The notes: generated from the letters alone by a model not told the origin. 64,000 nucleotides of DNA from Sciurus carolinensis (GCF_902686445.1 NC_062218.1:129822594-129886593); one strand, 5' to 3'; counted from the stretch's first letter, positions 23,147 through 33,779 are shown. A program made the numbers and translations.

Positions 23147-23880
23147 TCAGAGCTTGAAATATGTTGTTCCAGGCCTTCTAGCTTTTAGAGTCTGGGCTGA
23201 GAAATCTGCTGATATCCGTATTGGTTTTTTCCTATATGTAATCTGATGCTTTTCTCTTGCAGCCTTCAAAATCCTATCTTTATTTTGAATGTTAGGCATT
23301 TTCATTATAATGTGCCTTGGTGTGGATCTGTTGTGATTTTGTGCATTTGGTGTTCTGTAAGCCTCTTGTAATTGATTTTCCATTTTATTCTTCAGGCTTT
23401 GAAAAATTTCTGATATTATTTCATTGAATAGGTTGTTCATTCCTTTGGTTTGTATGTCTGTGCCTTCCTCAATCCCAATAATTCTTAAATTTGGTCTTTT
23501 CATGATGTCCCATAGTTCTTGGAGATTCTGTTCATGATTTCTTACCATCTTCTCTGTTGGGGCAACTTTATTTTCAAGATTAAATATTTTGTCTTCATTG
23601 TCTGAGGTTCTGTCTTGCAAGTGGTCTAGTCTTTTGGTGATGCTTTCCATTGAGTTTTTTATTTGGTTTATTGTTTCCTTCATTTCAAGGATTTCCGTTT
23701 GGTTTGTTGTTGTTGTTGTTGTTGTTGTTGTTGCTGTTTTGGAGAATCTCTATCTCTTTGTTGAAATGATCTTTTTCTTCCTGCAGGTGCTCTTTCAGCT
23801 TATTGGTATTATCATTCATTGCCTGCATTTGCTCTCTTATATCATCCTGTGCTTCACAAATCATCTTAATCATGTGTAAT
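23147..23880 (-). pseudogene. L1 ORF1p reading frame (broken)
   Basis: Minus-strand frames 23683-23147 and 23873-23685 encode the coiled coil (NQIKNSMESITKRLDHLQD) and RNA-binding domain (MVRNHEQNLQELWDIMKRPN, IIGIEEGTDIQTKGMNNLF) of L1 ORF1p, an RNA-binding trimeric chaperone for L1 RNA. A (GTT)n tract at about 23704-23734 encodes a run of about ten Asn in the coiled coil. In-frame stops lie just after that run and before the expected start. Confidence 0.85.
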
Positions 23881-24206
23881 CTGAATCCTTTTCTGACATT
23901 TCTTCTACCATACTGTCATTGGATTCTATTAATATAGAATCTAGATTTGTTTGGATCATTTTCTTCCCTTGTTTTTTCATGTATCTTCCCCTCTAGCAGT
24001 GCAGATCGGGAGTATTGCAGTTTCCCCCCTATAGGCTTATAGTGACCCTGTAGGTTTCCAAAACCTTTTCTTTAAGGGGGAGATCAATATTAGCAGTGCA
24101 CAGTTCAGACAGTATGCCATTCTAGACCAAATAGCCCCTATGAGGACATTAACATTCTTTCTAGCATCTCTCCCACCCTCTGAGAGCTCCTATGGCTTAT
24201 ATAGTG

Positions 24207-24207
<1 letters not shown>

Positions 24208-24254
<47 letters not shown>
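24208..24254. repeat. (AT)n microsatellite in L1 5' UTR
   Basis: About 23 perfect AT units, absent from the sister L1 copy at 30770-33213, so it expanded after the two copies separated or was lost there. Confidence 0.9.
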
Positions 24255-24256
<2 letters not shown>

Positions 24257-24390
24257 CATGGGGAGATGTTTTTTTTAAAAAAAGACTGAATGAGGACATT
24301 AACAATATTGTCATAATAAACAGAATGAGTTCAATTATTTTCTTCAGTATAACAAACAGATTTGCAATAAGGTCTTCATTTTCTAATGGA

Positions 24391-24490
24391 CTGGGGCTGG
24401 GGTTGTGGCTCAGTGGTAGAGCACTTGCCTAGCGTGTGTGAGGTACTGGGTTCGAGTCTCAGCACCACATATAAATAAATAAATAAAATA
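24391..24490 (+). mobile_element. Tailed ID SINE in L1 5' UTR
   Basis: GGGTTGTGGCTCAGTGGTAG, GGTACTGGGTTCGAGTCTC, AGCACCACATATAAATAAAT. CATTTTCTAATGGA occurs on both flanks as a target duplication. Confidence 0.9.
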
Positions 24491-25238
24491 ACCATTTTCT
24501 AATGGAGGACAAAGAGGATGCAGAGGGATGTAGGATGTAGCTGTTAATGGGATAAGAAAATAATATACAGAAGTTCTAGATAATAGAAAGGGTGAGAGTA
24601 TAATCAAAAGAAGTTGGTTGTTAGCATGCAAAAGGGAGAAAGAGACTCTAAGGGAACAGGTAAACAGAAGGAAACGAGAGCAAGAAAAGTAAAGAAATAA
24701 AATCTTAAAATTTTTCAATAAGGAGAAAAAAGAAAATCTACACATAACAGTCATATAGTAATGAAACCTCCCAGTCTTCAGTAGCCTGATGCATGAGAGG
24801 TACCTGACAATGAGCTTTAAGTCTCCAGCAGGTGTCTCAGGATGAGATTTGCCCCACCTAAAGATCAGAGCTATGGCTTCCAGGATTATCAAAGATGGCC
24901 GCTCTGGCTTCCAAATGTGTTGGCAAATGGGGAGCTGCAGCTCGCGGTGTGAGCGTGGTCAGTTGGAGGTCCTGGAGGCAGGGTATGGTTGGTTAGGCAG
25001 GGGTCCTGGAGATCGGGTGTGTTTGATCTGGTTGTGGGATCATGGAGGCGGGGTGCAACCAGTCGGTCTGGGGGTCCTGGTGATAGGGTGCAGTCAGTAG
25101 ATGTGAGGGCCCGGGAGGCAGGGAGTGACCAATCGGGCTGAGGGATCCTGAAGACGGGGCTCAGTCAGTCCAGCCAGGTGTCCTATGGGACCTGGCTGTT
25201 GTCTCAAAATGGTGGCAGCTACGTGTAATCAAACCTGC

Positions 25239-25332
25239 AGGGGCTGGGGAGATAGCTCAGAAGGTAGAGTGCTTACCTTGTAAGCACAAGGCCCTGGGTT
25301 CGATCCCCAGCACCCAAAACAAAACAAAACAA
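25239..25332 (+). mobile_element. ID SINE in L1 5' UTR
   Basis: GGGGCTGGGGAGATAGCTCAG, GGGTTCGATCCCCAGCACC, (AAAAC)n tail. CAAACCTGCAG is repeated on both sides. Confidence 0.92.
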
Positions 25333-25705
25333 AACAAACCTGCAGGTACTATGACAGTGAACTTCCAGGCAACAGCGGGCAGCTGGCGCTCCACTTGTGG
25401 TCGGTGGTCAGTTTGCTGCTGTCAGATGATCGGGAGGTGAACTTCGGGTGGTGGATGATGGATATGTGATAGGCAGGCGATGGACAGGAAAGAGGCAGGC
25501 AAATAGTGGATGATAGGCACCTGACAGTGAGCAATCTGCACTCAAAAAGGTATCGATATTCTGGCTGACTGCAGGTGATCACAGTAGACAAATGGGGTAA
25601 ACATCTGGGGATCGATAAGCAGCAAAAACTGCCTCACCAAGAAATAGATATCCTTTGGTTGAAACCCAAGTTATGGAGCGACAAGAAATGCAGCCTCCCT
25701 CTAGT

Positions 25706-25715
25706 CCGCCATCTT
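25706..25715 (-). promoter_or_regulatory. YY1-type motif at the L1 5' end
   Basis: CCGCCATCTT on the plus strand, i.e. AAGATGGCGG on the L1 sense strand, about 11 bp inside the L1 start. In L1 elements a YY1 site here directs correct transcription initiation. Confidence 0.6.
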
Positions 25716-25736
25716 GAATCTGCCCCTATATCTGTT

Positions 25737-25905
25737 TTTGTTTGTTTGTTTTGGTACCAGGGATTGAACACAGGGTGACTTCCCCCTGAACCACATCCCC
25801 AACCCTTTCTAGTTTTCACTTTGAAACAAGGTCTTGCTAAGTTGTGGGGGCCTCAGCCTCTGGAGTAGCTAGGATTATAGGTGTGCACCATTGAACCAGG
25901 CCTGT
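25737..25905 (-). mobile_element. B1-dID SINE, antisense
   Basis: T-rich leader, TACCAGGGATTGAACACAGG, CTGAACCACATCCCCAACCC, then a shortened B1 half. It abuts the L1 5' end. Confidence 0.75.
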
Positions 25906-26099
25906 ATCTATATTTTTAACTAAATAAATTATAATTACCATAATGCAAATGTGCCAAATCCACAATTCAGCCTCCTGGACTGTGCGGCTTTGATCTTTGC
26001 CTTGACATTTGCCACATTTTACCTAGAATTATTTCCCACATACAAATCCTCAATTCATTTGATATCTGTCCAGTCCCTGATGGGTGTCCTTTGATGGGA

Positions 26100-26308
26100 A
26101 TTTTTTTTTTTTTTGGTACCAGGGATTGAACTCAGTCACTCGACCACTGAGCCACATCCACAGAACTATTTTATGTTTTATTTAGAGACAGGGTCTTACT
26201 GAGTTGCTTAGTGCCTTGCTTTTGTTGAGGCTGGTTTTTAACTCAAGATCCACCTGTCTCAGCCTCCAGAGCTGCTGGGATTACAGGTGTGTGCCAGTAC
26301 ACCAGGCT
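26100..26308 (-). mobile_element. B1-dID SINE, antisense
   Basis: Poly-T, TACCAGGGATTGAACTCAGT, CCACTGAGCCACATCCACAG, GAGACAGGGTCTTACTGAGT, CTCAGCCTCCAGAGCTGCTG. Confidence 0.85.
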
Positions 26309-26324
26309 GGGAAACTTTTTAATA

Positions 26325-26850
26325 CTGATTTAATCTCCTTACTTGTTATTGTTCTGTTTAGATTTTTAATTTCTTCATGACTCAGTGTTGGTGGGTTATT
26401 TATCCATTCCTAGGTTATCCAATTTGTTGATGTAAGTGTTCATAGTAGTATCTGATCTGCCTTTGTGTTTCTTGTGGTATCTTGTAATATTTCCTCTTTC
26501 ATTTCTGATCCTACATATTTGTCTTCTCTCTTTTTTCCTTAGTCCAGCTGAACTTTTGTTAGTTTTGCTATTTATCAAAAAAGCCAACTAAGTTGATATG
26601 TGGTTCTATATTTTCTAGGTTTTATTTCGTTTATTTGTTTTGATCTTTGTTATTCCCTTCCTTCTGCTAACTTTGAACTTCATTTGCTCATTTTTTTTTA
26701 GTCCATTGAAGTGTGATAGCAAGTTAGTTGAGATCTTCTTTTTTGAGGTACTTATTTATTTATTTGAATTTCTCTTTTAATTTCTTCTTTTTCATTGCTT
26801 TATAGGACTGAATATTTTTTAAAATGTGCTATCAATCTAAAGCCAGACAA
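26325..26850 (-). mobile_element. Old L1 ORF2 fragment, antisense
   Basis: CAATTTGTTGATGTAAGTGTTC, TTGTGGTATCTTGTAATAT and TGCTATTTATCAAAAAAGCCA are antisense L1 ORF2 text; much more diverged than the 18505-25726 copy. Confidence 0.65.
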
Positions 26851-27245
26851 AATATAGATAAATGAAACATAATAGAATCAAGGTTTAGAACTACACATGT
26901 ACAAACAATTGATTTTTTTTATAAAGGTGCCATGAAGTTTCAAGTAGGGAAGATTATTTATTCCACAATTGGGACTGGAAGTACTGGCTTAAGTAAGTAA
27001 ATAAGTAAAATAGATCTCTATCCTTACCTCACTTCAAACACAATAGTAACTTATAATGGAGCATTGATTCAACATCAGAGCTAAAACTATAGTTCCAAAA
27101 AAGAATGTAAAAGAAAATCTTTGTGACTTTGGGAAAGGCAATGATTTCTTGGGACATAAAGCATAAGCTATTAAAAAATTTGATAAATTGGATATCATCA
27201 AATGAACTCTTCTACTCTTCCACTTTTCCAAAAAGATTAAGAATG
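26850..27245 (+). mobile_element. Old L1 ORF2 3' fragment, sense
   Basis: Sense L1 text (AAAATCTTTGTGACTTTGGG, AGGCAATGATTTCTTGGGAC, AAATTTGATAAATTGGATATC). It is opposite in orientation to the adjacent piece, suggesting a separate or inverted insertion. Confidence 0.6.
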
Positions 27246-27247
27246 TG

Positions 27248-27485
27248 AAAATTCAACTGGGTGCAGTGGTGCACAACTGTCATCCAGCAACTCAGGAGAC
27301 TAAGGCAGCAACTCAGGAGGATTGCAAGTTCAAAATCAGCCTCAGCAACTTAGTGAGGCCCTGTCTCAAAATAAAATTTTAAAAAACTAAGGATGCAAGA
27401 TGTATCTCAGTGGTAGTGGTAAGGCATCCCCAGGTTTAATTCTTTGTACCCAAAATAAAACAAATCAAAATAAACAAAACAAAAC
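27248..27485 (+). mobile_element. B1-dID SINE
   Basis: GGGTGCAGTGGTGCACAACTG, CAGCCTCAGCAACTTAGTGA, a degraded ID half and a long A-rich (AAAAC)n tail. Confidence 0.75.
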
Positions 27486-27506
27486 AAAATGAACAAAGTA
27501 AAAGGA

Positions 27507-27650
27507 CTAGGGTTGTGGCTCAATGGAAGAGCACTTGCCTAGCATGTGTGAGGCACTGGGTTCAATTCTCAGCACTGCATATAATTAAATAAAATAAAGG
27601 TCCATCAACAACTTAAAAAAATTTTTTAAAAAATAAACAAACAAAAAAAA
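27507..27650 (+). mobile_element. Tailed ID SINE
   Basis: CTAGGGTTGTGGCTCAATGG, GCACTGGGTTCAATTCTCAG, ATAAAATAAAGGTCCATCAA, CAACTTAAAAAA: a clear example of the family with an extra 3' tail. Confidence 0.85.
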
Positions 27651-27659
27651 CCCCAAGAC

Positions 27660-27805
27660 TGTGAAAAGCCAGATTACAAGATGATATTCATAATAGGTAT
27701 CTGACAAGAAACTTGACCTAGAACATATAAAGAGCTCTTAAAATTAAATATTTAGTGGGATTTCTTTTAAACATAAATGTGGATAATCTATATACATATT
27801 TTAAT
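27660..27805 (+). mobile_element. L1 fragment between SINEs
   Basis: Text like GATATTCATAATAGGTATCTGACAAGAAAC followed by AAGAGCTCTTAAAATTAAAT fits sense L1 ORF2 3' sequence; low certainty. Confidence 0.4.
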
Positions 27806-27809
27806 TTTT

Positions 27810-28012
27810 TTGAAAGACTACTAGGAATTGAACTCAGAGGCACTTAACCACTGAGCCACATCCCCAGTCCTATTTTGTATTTTATTTAGAGACAGGGTCT
27901 CACTGAATTGCCTAGTGCCTTGTCTTTGCTGAGGCTGGCTTTGAACTCGGGATCCTCCTGACTCAGTCTCCCAAGTTTCTGGGATTACAGGTATGGTCAC
28001 TGCGCCCAACTT
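27810..28012 (-). mobile_element. B1-dID SINE, antisense
   Basis: CTACTAGGAATTGAACTCAG, AACCACTGAGCCACATCCCC, GAGACAGGGTCTCACTGAAT, GGGATTACAGGTATGGTCAC. Confidence 0.85.
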
Positions 28013-28019
28013 GTGGTTT

Positions 28020-28183
28020 TTTTGGTTGTTGTTGTTGTTTCTTTTTCTTTTTTAAAGACAGTGTCTCACTATGTTGCCCAGGCTGACCTCAAACTAAACT
28101 CCTGGGATCAAGTTATCCTCCTGTCTGAGCCTCCAGAGTAGCTGGAACTACAGGTATGCACCACCATGCCTAGCTACTAATTG
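28020..28183 (-). mobile_element. B1-like SINE, antisense
   Basis: (GTT)n and T-rich leader, GTGTCTCACTATGTTGCCCA, GGCTGACCTCAAACTAAACT, GTATGCACCACCATGCCTAG: a 7SL-derived monomer. Confidence 0.75.
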
Positions 28184-29245
28184 CCAGATTTTTTGTACTT
28201 ACTAGATTGTAGATGTGGGTAGGTTAAAATAATGGCTCCCAAGATCTGGGCAAAAATGAATTCAGCAAAGTAGCAGGATATAAAATTAATACCCATAAAT
28301 CAATTGCATTCCTATATACCAATGAAGAATCAGCTGAAAGAGTAATTAGGAAAACCATCCCATTCACAATAGTCTCAAAAAGAAAATACTTGGAAATCGA
28401 TCTAATAAAAGAGGTGAAGGACCTGTATGATGAAAACTACAGAACACTAAAGAAAGAAAATGAAGAAAACCTTAGAAGATGTGAAGATCTCCCATGTCCT
28501 TGAATAGGCAGAATTAATATTGTCAAAATGACCATGCTACCAAAAGCACTATGCACATTTAATGCAATTCCTATTAAAATTCCAATGACATTCTTCATAG
28601 AAATAGAAAAGGCAATCATGAAATTCATTTGGAAAAATAAGACACCCAGAATAGCCAAATCAATCTTCAGTGAGAAAAATGAAGCAGGAGGCATCATAAT
28701 ACCAGATCTTAAATTATACTACAGAGCTATAGTAACAAAAACAGCATGCTATTGATACCAAAATAGACATAAAGACTGATGGAATAGAATAGAAGACACA
28801 GAGACAAACCCACATCAATACTGTTATCTCATATTATACAAAGGCGCCATAAAGATATATTGAAGAAAAGATAGCCTCCTCAACAAACGGTGCTGGGAAA
28901 ACTGGAAATCCATATGTAGCAAAATGAAATTAGAACTCTATCTTCACCCTCCATGAAACTCAACTCGAAATGGAACAAGGATCTAGGCATTAGGCCAGAG
29001 ACCCTGCACCTACTAGAAGAAAATATAAGCCCAATTCTCCAATATGTTGGCTTAAGAACTGACTTCCTAAAATGCAAGAAGTGAAGTCAAGAATCAATAA
29101 ATGGGATGGATTCAAACTAAAAAGCTTCTTTACAGCAAAGGAAACAACCAAGAGTACAAAGAGAGAGCCTACATAATGGGAGGAAATCTTTGCCAACTGC
29201 GCCTCAGAGAATTAATCTTCAGGATATATAAGAACCCCAAAACCT

Positions 29246-29247
<2 letters not shown>

Positions 29248-29283
<36 letters not shown>

Positions 29284-29295
29284 ACACACACACAA
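29248..29295. repeat. (CA)n microsatellite in L1
   Basis: ACACAC run with one TA interruption, inside the L1 copy. Confidence 0.9.
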
Positions 29296-29422
29296 TAAAT
29301 AAATTGGCAAAGGAACTGAACAGACACTTCACAGAAGAAGAAATATGAATGGTCAACAAATATATGAAAAAATGTTCAATATCTTTAGCAATTAGAGAAA
29401 TGCAAATTAAAAATACACTGAG

Positions 29423-29525
29423 GGGCTGGGGTTGTGGCTCAGTGGTAGAGTGCTTGCCTGGCATGTGTGAGGCACTGGGTTCGATTCTCAGCACCACATA
29501 AAAATAAGTAAATAAATAAAATAAC
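29423..29525 (+). mobile_element. Tailed ID SINE in L1
   Basis: GGGGCTGGGGTTGTGGCTCAG, GGTTCGATTCTCAGCACCAC, AAATAAATAAAATAACTAAA tail. Confidence 0.88.
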
Positions 29526-29811
29526 TAAAAGAAATGTAAAAAAACAAAAACAAAACAAAAATTGACTAGAACTGTGGAATATTCCAAAAGAACATAGCAC
29601 ACCTATGTTCAATCCCCAGAACCCCAAAACAAAACAAAATGAAAAAAACAAGAAAGAAAGAAATATGGTTTATATACACAATACTCAACCATAAAAAAGA
29701 ATAAATTTTGCTGGTAAGTGGATGAATTTGGAGACTGTTATGCTAAGTGAAATAAGCCAATCCTAAATATTAATAAAAATATATTAATATGTTTGTCAAT
29801 AAAAATTTGGG

Positions 29812-29890
29812 CTGGGGATATAGCTCAGTTGGTAGAGTGCTTGCCTTGCAAGCACAAGGCCCTGGGTTCAATCCCCAGCACCACAAAAAA

Positions 29891-29921
<31 letters not shown>

Positions 29922-29925
29922 CTAT
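29812..29925 (+). mobile_element. ID SINE
   Basis: GGGCTGGGGATATAGCTCAG, GGGTTCAATCCCCAGCACC and a poly-A tail ending in GAGAGAGA. ATAAAAATT-type direct repeats flank it. Confidence 0.88.
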
Positions 29926-30768
29926 TAAAAATAAAAATTAAAATACCACTGAAGGGAAAAAATAGCCTTTCTACAAATATAAGGACCAAATTATTGTGTA
30001 AATTAATTTGTAAATTTAGCAAAATCTCAATGAAAACAGTTTTAAGCTATATCACCTGATACTAAATTTAGTGAAAAAAAAAATAAACAGAACTGGGACC
30101 AGCACTAAAACACATTAAGGCATTTTTAAAAGCCTAAATAATTTAAGAGTGTCATACTGGTCTATTAGCAAAACAGAATGCCCAGAAGTAAGTACACTCA
30201 GATACATATAGAAATTGAATGTATAAAGAGGACATCATCTTGAATCACTGGGAAAAAAGTAGTCAATAAATGTTATAGGCATAAGTAAAGTAATATTCCT
30301 GCCTTACCTCAAATGCCATGATACATTCTATATGTACCAAAGATATTTTTAAAATAACATGACCATTAAATAATAAGAAGAAAACTTGAAAATTTTCTCT
30401 TACAAATCTGTAGTTAGCAAGAACTATCAAACCTTTCATACTCAAACTCCCAAAGTCATAAATTATTTCACTGGTACTTTTTGTTACGTAAAAATCAATT
30501 TTTTATGGAAAGAAGCACACTAAACAAACTTTTAAAAAAGACAGCTATCCTTCCTAATATGTAAATTGATAAAATCATAACCCTTTCAAAACATAGAAAA
30601 AGGAAATAAAATTTGCTACTAATAAACAAGATAGTTAACTTCACTCATTAAAAAAAAGAAATGTAAATTAAAACTGTGGATGAAAAACTGTTTTCCCTCT
30701 CTCCATTGGCAAAAATCTAAAGTTAGCTAACATACTTTATTGATAGGATTCTGGAGGGGAAAGCATTT
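29926..30768 (+). mobile_element. Probable ancient L1 fragment
   Basis: Text such as AAAGAAATGTAAATTAAAAC and the general AT-rich L1 composition suggest a very old sense L1. No frame survives. Confidence 0.4.
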
Positions 30769-30769
30769 T

Positions 30770-33213
30770 CTCATGCATTCTAACAGTGGTGTGTTAAATT
30801 CACCCAGAATTATTGTGTTTTGGTCTATTTGATTCCTGGAATCGAGAAGGATTTGTTTGATGTACATGGATGCGCCATTGTTTGTGGCATAAATATTTAC
30901 GATCATTATGTGAAAAATGTCCTTTATCCATTCTGACTAACTTTGACTTGAAGTCCACTTTATCTGATACAAGGATGTAAACTCCCACTTTTTTACTAAG
31001 TCTGTGTGCATGGTAAGTTTTTTCCCATTCTTTCACCCTTAGTCTGTGGATATCTTTTTCTATGAGTTGAGTCTCTTGAAGGCAGCATATTGTTGGGTCT
31101 TTCTTTTTAATCCAATCTGCCAGTCTGTCTTTTGATTGATGAGTTTAGGCCATTAACATTCAGGGTTATTATTGAGGTATGATTTATATTCCCACTCATT
31201 TTGTTTTATTTTGGTTTTTAACTTTGTCTCTCCTTTGATTGACTTTTCCTTTAGGGTAATTCCTCCCTTTGCTGACCTACATTGTTGTTTTTCATTTCCT
31301 TCTTATGGAATATTTTGCTGAGAATGTTCTATAGTGTAGGCTTTCAATTTGTAAATTCTTTTAACTTGTTTTTCATGGAAGGATTTTATTTTGTCTTCAA
31401 ATCTGAAGGTTAGTTTTGCTGGGTATAGGATTCTTGGTTGCCAACCATGTTCTCTCAGAGCTTGAAATATGTTGTTCCAGGCCCTTCTAGCTTTTAGAGT
31501 CTGACCTGAGAAATCTGCTCATATCCATATTGGTTTCCCCCTGTATGTATTCTGATGCCTTTCTCTCGAAGTCTTTAAAATTCTATCTTTATTTTGGATG
31601 TTAGGCATTTTCATTATAATGAATCCACATCTATAATGATCCACATCTCTTGTAATTTTGTGCTTTTGGTGTTCTATAAGCCTCTTTAGTTGATTTTCTA
31701 TTTCATTCTTCAGGTTTGGGGAATTTTCTGATATTATTTCATTGAATAGGCTGTTCATTCCTTTGGTTTGTATCTCTGTGCCTTCCTCAATCCTGATAAT
31801 TCTTAAATTTGGTCTTTTCATGATGTCCCATAGTTCTTGGAGATTCTGTTCATGATTTCTTACCATCTTCTCTGTGTGGTCAACTTTATTTTCAAGATTA
31901 AATATTTTTGTCTTCATTATCTGAGGTTCTGTCTTCCAAGTGGTCTATTCTGTTAGTGATACTCTCCATTGAGCTTACTATTTGGTTTGTTGTTTCCTTC
32001 ATTTCAAGGATTTCTGTTTGTTTTTGCTTCAGAATCTCTATCTCTTTGTTGAAATGTTCTTTTGCTTCCTGCAGTTGCTCTTTCAACTGTTATTTAGAGT
32101 GATAATTCATTGCCTGCATTTGCTCTTTTATCTCATCCTTTGCTTCATGAATCATTTTAATTAAGTATATTCTGAACTCCTTTTCTGACATTCCTTCTAC
32201 CATACTGTCATTGGATTCTATTTATATAGAATCTTGTTTTTTTTCAGATAATTTTATTCCCGTTTTTTCATGTTGTTCATGTATCTTCCCCTCTGGCAGT
32301 ACAGATCTGAGATGTTGCACTTTCCCCCCTATAGGCTTATAGTGACCCTGCACATTTTCAAAACCTTCTTTAAGGGGAAGATCAATATTAGCAGCACCAA
32401 GTACAGACAATATGCAGCCCTAAACCAAATAGCCCCTATGAAGACTTTAACAATATTGTCATAACAAACAGAGAGGATGAGTTCAATTATTATCTTCAAT
32501 ATAACAAATAGATTTTCAATGAGATCTACAGTTTCTAATGGTGGACAAAGAGAATGGGGAGGGAGGTAGGATGTAACTGTTAATGGGATAAGAAAAGAGT
32601 TTATAGAAGTACTAGATCATAGGAAGAGTGAAAGCAGAATCAAAAGAAGTCAGTTGTCAGCATGAGAAAAGGGAGAAAGAGATTCTGATGAAACAGGTAA
32701 ATAAAAGGAAGATAGTGCGAGGAAAAATAAAGAAATAAAAACTTAAGGGCTGGGGAGATAGCTCAGTCGGTAGAGTGCTTGCCTTGCATGCACAAGGCCC
32801 TGGGTTTGATCCCCAGCACCACAAAAAAAAAAAAAAAAAAAAAAAACCAACTTAAAAATTTCCAAAGAGGGGGAAAAAAATCTACACTATAACAGTCACA
32901 TGCTATTCAAACCTCCCAGTCTTTGGTAGCCTGATGCATGAGAGGTACCTGACAATGAGTTTCAAGTCTCCAGCAGGCATCTCAGAATGCAATTGACTTC
33001 ACCTAAAGATGGCAGCTTCCACTTCCAGGATAATCCAAGATGGCTACACTGGCTTCCAAATGTGTTGGCAAATGGAGAGCTGCATCACAGGGCATGGGTG
33101 CCAAGTCTGCGTGGGATGCTGTCAGTCAGATGGGGGGTCCTGGAGATGGGGTGCAGTCGGTCAGGCTGAGGGATCCTTCAGGTCCTGGCTGTTGTCCCAA
33201 AATGATGGCATCC
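30770..33213 (-). mobile_element. Second L1 copy, minus strand, missing most of ORF2 and its 5' end
   Basis: Closely parallels 22330-25200 of the first L1: end of the ORF2 endonuclease region, ORF1 (31917-31519 and 32086-31898 on minus, with NLRIIRIEEGTEIQTKGMNS and LRIDHLED-type coiled coil), then 5' UTR text. Unlike normal 5'-truncated L1s it keeps the 5' half and lacks the 3' half. Its 5' UTR stops abruptly at about 33213 where retroviral LTR sequence begins. Confidence 0.85.
32749..32847 (+). mobile_element. ID SINE in L1 5' UTR
   Basis: GGGCTGGGGAGATAGCTCAG, GGGTTTGATCCCCAGCACC, poly-A. AACTTAA repeats on each side. Confidence 0.9.
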
Positions 33214-33429
33214 TGAATACAAAGAGTAATGGTTGCATAGTCTTTAGCCTGATAATGAGACATATATAAATAAAGATTGCTGGCATAACTCTTTAGATCT
33301 GCATCTCCATTAGAGAGCAGAGCTCCACCTGATCCCAGCTTAATCTTCAAGATCTGTGTCTGTGAATATTTATTTTCTAATCCCCCTTCACCCCTCACCA
33401 GACCTGAGAGTTTGTCGCTGGTTGCAATA
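33214..33429 (+). repeat. Truncated 5' LTR of the ERVK-like provirus
   Basis: Starts at TGAATACAAAGAGTAATGG, which is internal to the 3' LTR (position about 41179). It includes the TATATAAATAAAG element and continues to about GGTTGCAATA. The first roughly 270 bp of U3 are missing. Confidence 0.85.
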
Positions 33430-33430
33430 G

Positions 33431-33452
33431 TTGGTGGCCTGTACAGGGACAC
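33431..33452 (+). promoter_or_regulatory. Primer-binding site candidate (tRNA-Lys-like)
   Basis: GGTGGCCTGTACAGGGAC, two bases after the LTR end, resembles a lysine-tRNA primer site, the type used by betaretroviruses, with several substitutions. Confidence 0.55.
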
Positions 33453-33566
33453 AGGAAGTTTCTACAGCTATTAGAAGAGTGGATACTCCTGGAGGTGCAC
33501 CATACAAGCCAAAAATTCCTCAAAGGTAAGGAGGTCAGGTGAGTGAGTCAAAGTCAGGTGTAAAAT

Positions 33567-33776
33567 ATGGGATATATAAGGTCCAAAGAAAGGGATTATT
33601 ATGTGTCTCTCCTTAGAGATCTGCTTAGGAAGAGCAGTAGTTCTGTTAGAAGAGCACAGCTGTTAGAATTTATAAACTTTATTACTAAAATTTTCCCCTG
33701 GTTTCCTACAGAAGGAGTGGTAAATTTAAAGACATGGGCAACTGGCACCCTGCTTAAAGTTAGGCTTACAGCTTGA
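33567..33776 (+). pseudogene. Gag matrix N-terminal remnant
   Basis: An open frame of 69 codons beginning Met-Gly (myristoylation context) with the betaretroviral matrix-like segment PWFPTEGVVNLKTW. It stops at 33776, after which gag is not recognisable. Confidence 0.6.
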
Positions 33777-33779
33777 GGA

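Larger units (their letters stand above)
18505..25726 (-). mobile_element. Nearly full-length L1 retrotransposon, minus strand, inactive
   Basis: In minus orientation it runs from a 5' UTR starting at about 25726 (with AAGATGGCGG, a YY1-type L1 promoter site), through a roughly 1.8-kb GC-richer 5' UTR, ORF1 (about 23880-23147), ORF2 (about 22800-18760) and a 3' UTR ending in an A-rich tail near 18505. ORF2 shows endonuclease text such as CCLQETHLKEKDTHRLKVKG, reverse-transcriptase text such as [15 protein letters not shown] and a C-terminal zinc-region piece. The frame is broken many times and the catalytic FADD box reads FAND. Five ID SINEs sit inside it. About 7.2 kb in all, roughly 6.7 kb without insertions. 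Confidence 0.93.
28250..29770 (+). mobile_element. L1 ORF2 3' portion, sense, interrupted by a SINE
   Basis: Sense counterpart of about 20300-18760 in the minus-strand L1. It encodes reverse-transcriptase-distal text such as [20 protein letters not shown] and [20 protein letters not shown] (28528-28755), then the C-terminal part to about 29422. After an ID SINE and an A-rich stretch the L1 end returns at 29660-29770 (ATGCTAAGTGAAATAAGCC). Frames are broken. Confidence 0.85.

Noticed and set aside
24208..24254. CRISPR-like or regulatory array
   Set aside because: A simple (AT)n microsatellite; no spacer structure exists anywhere in the window.
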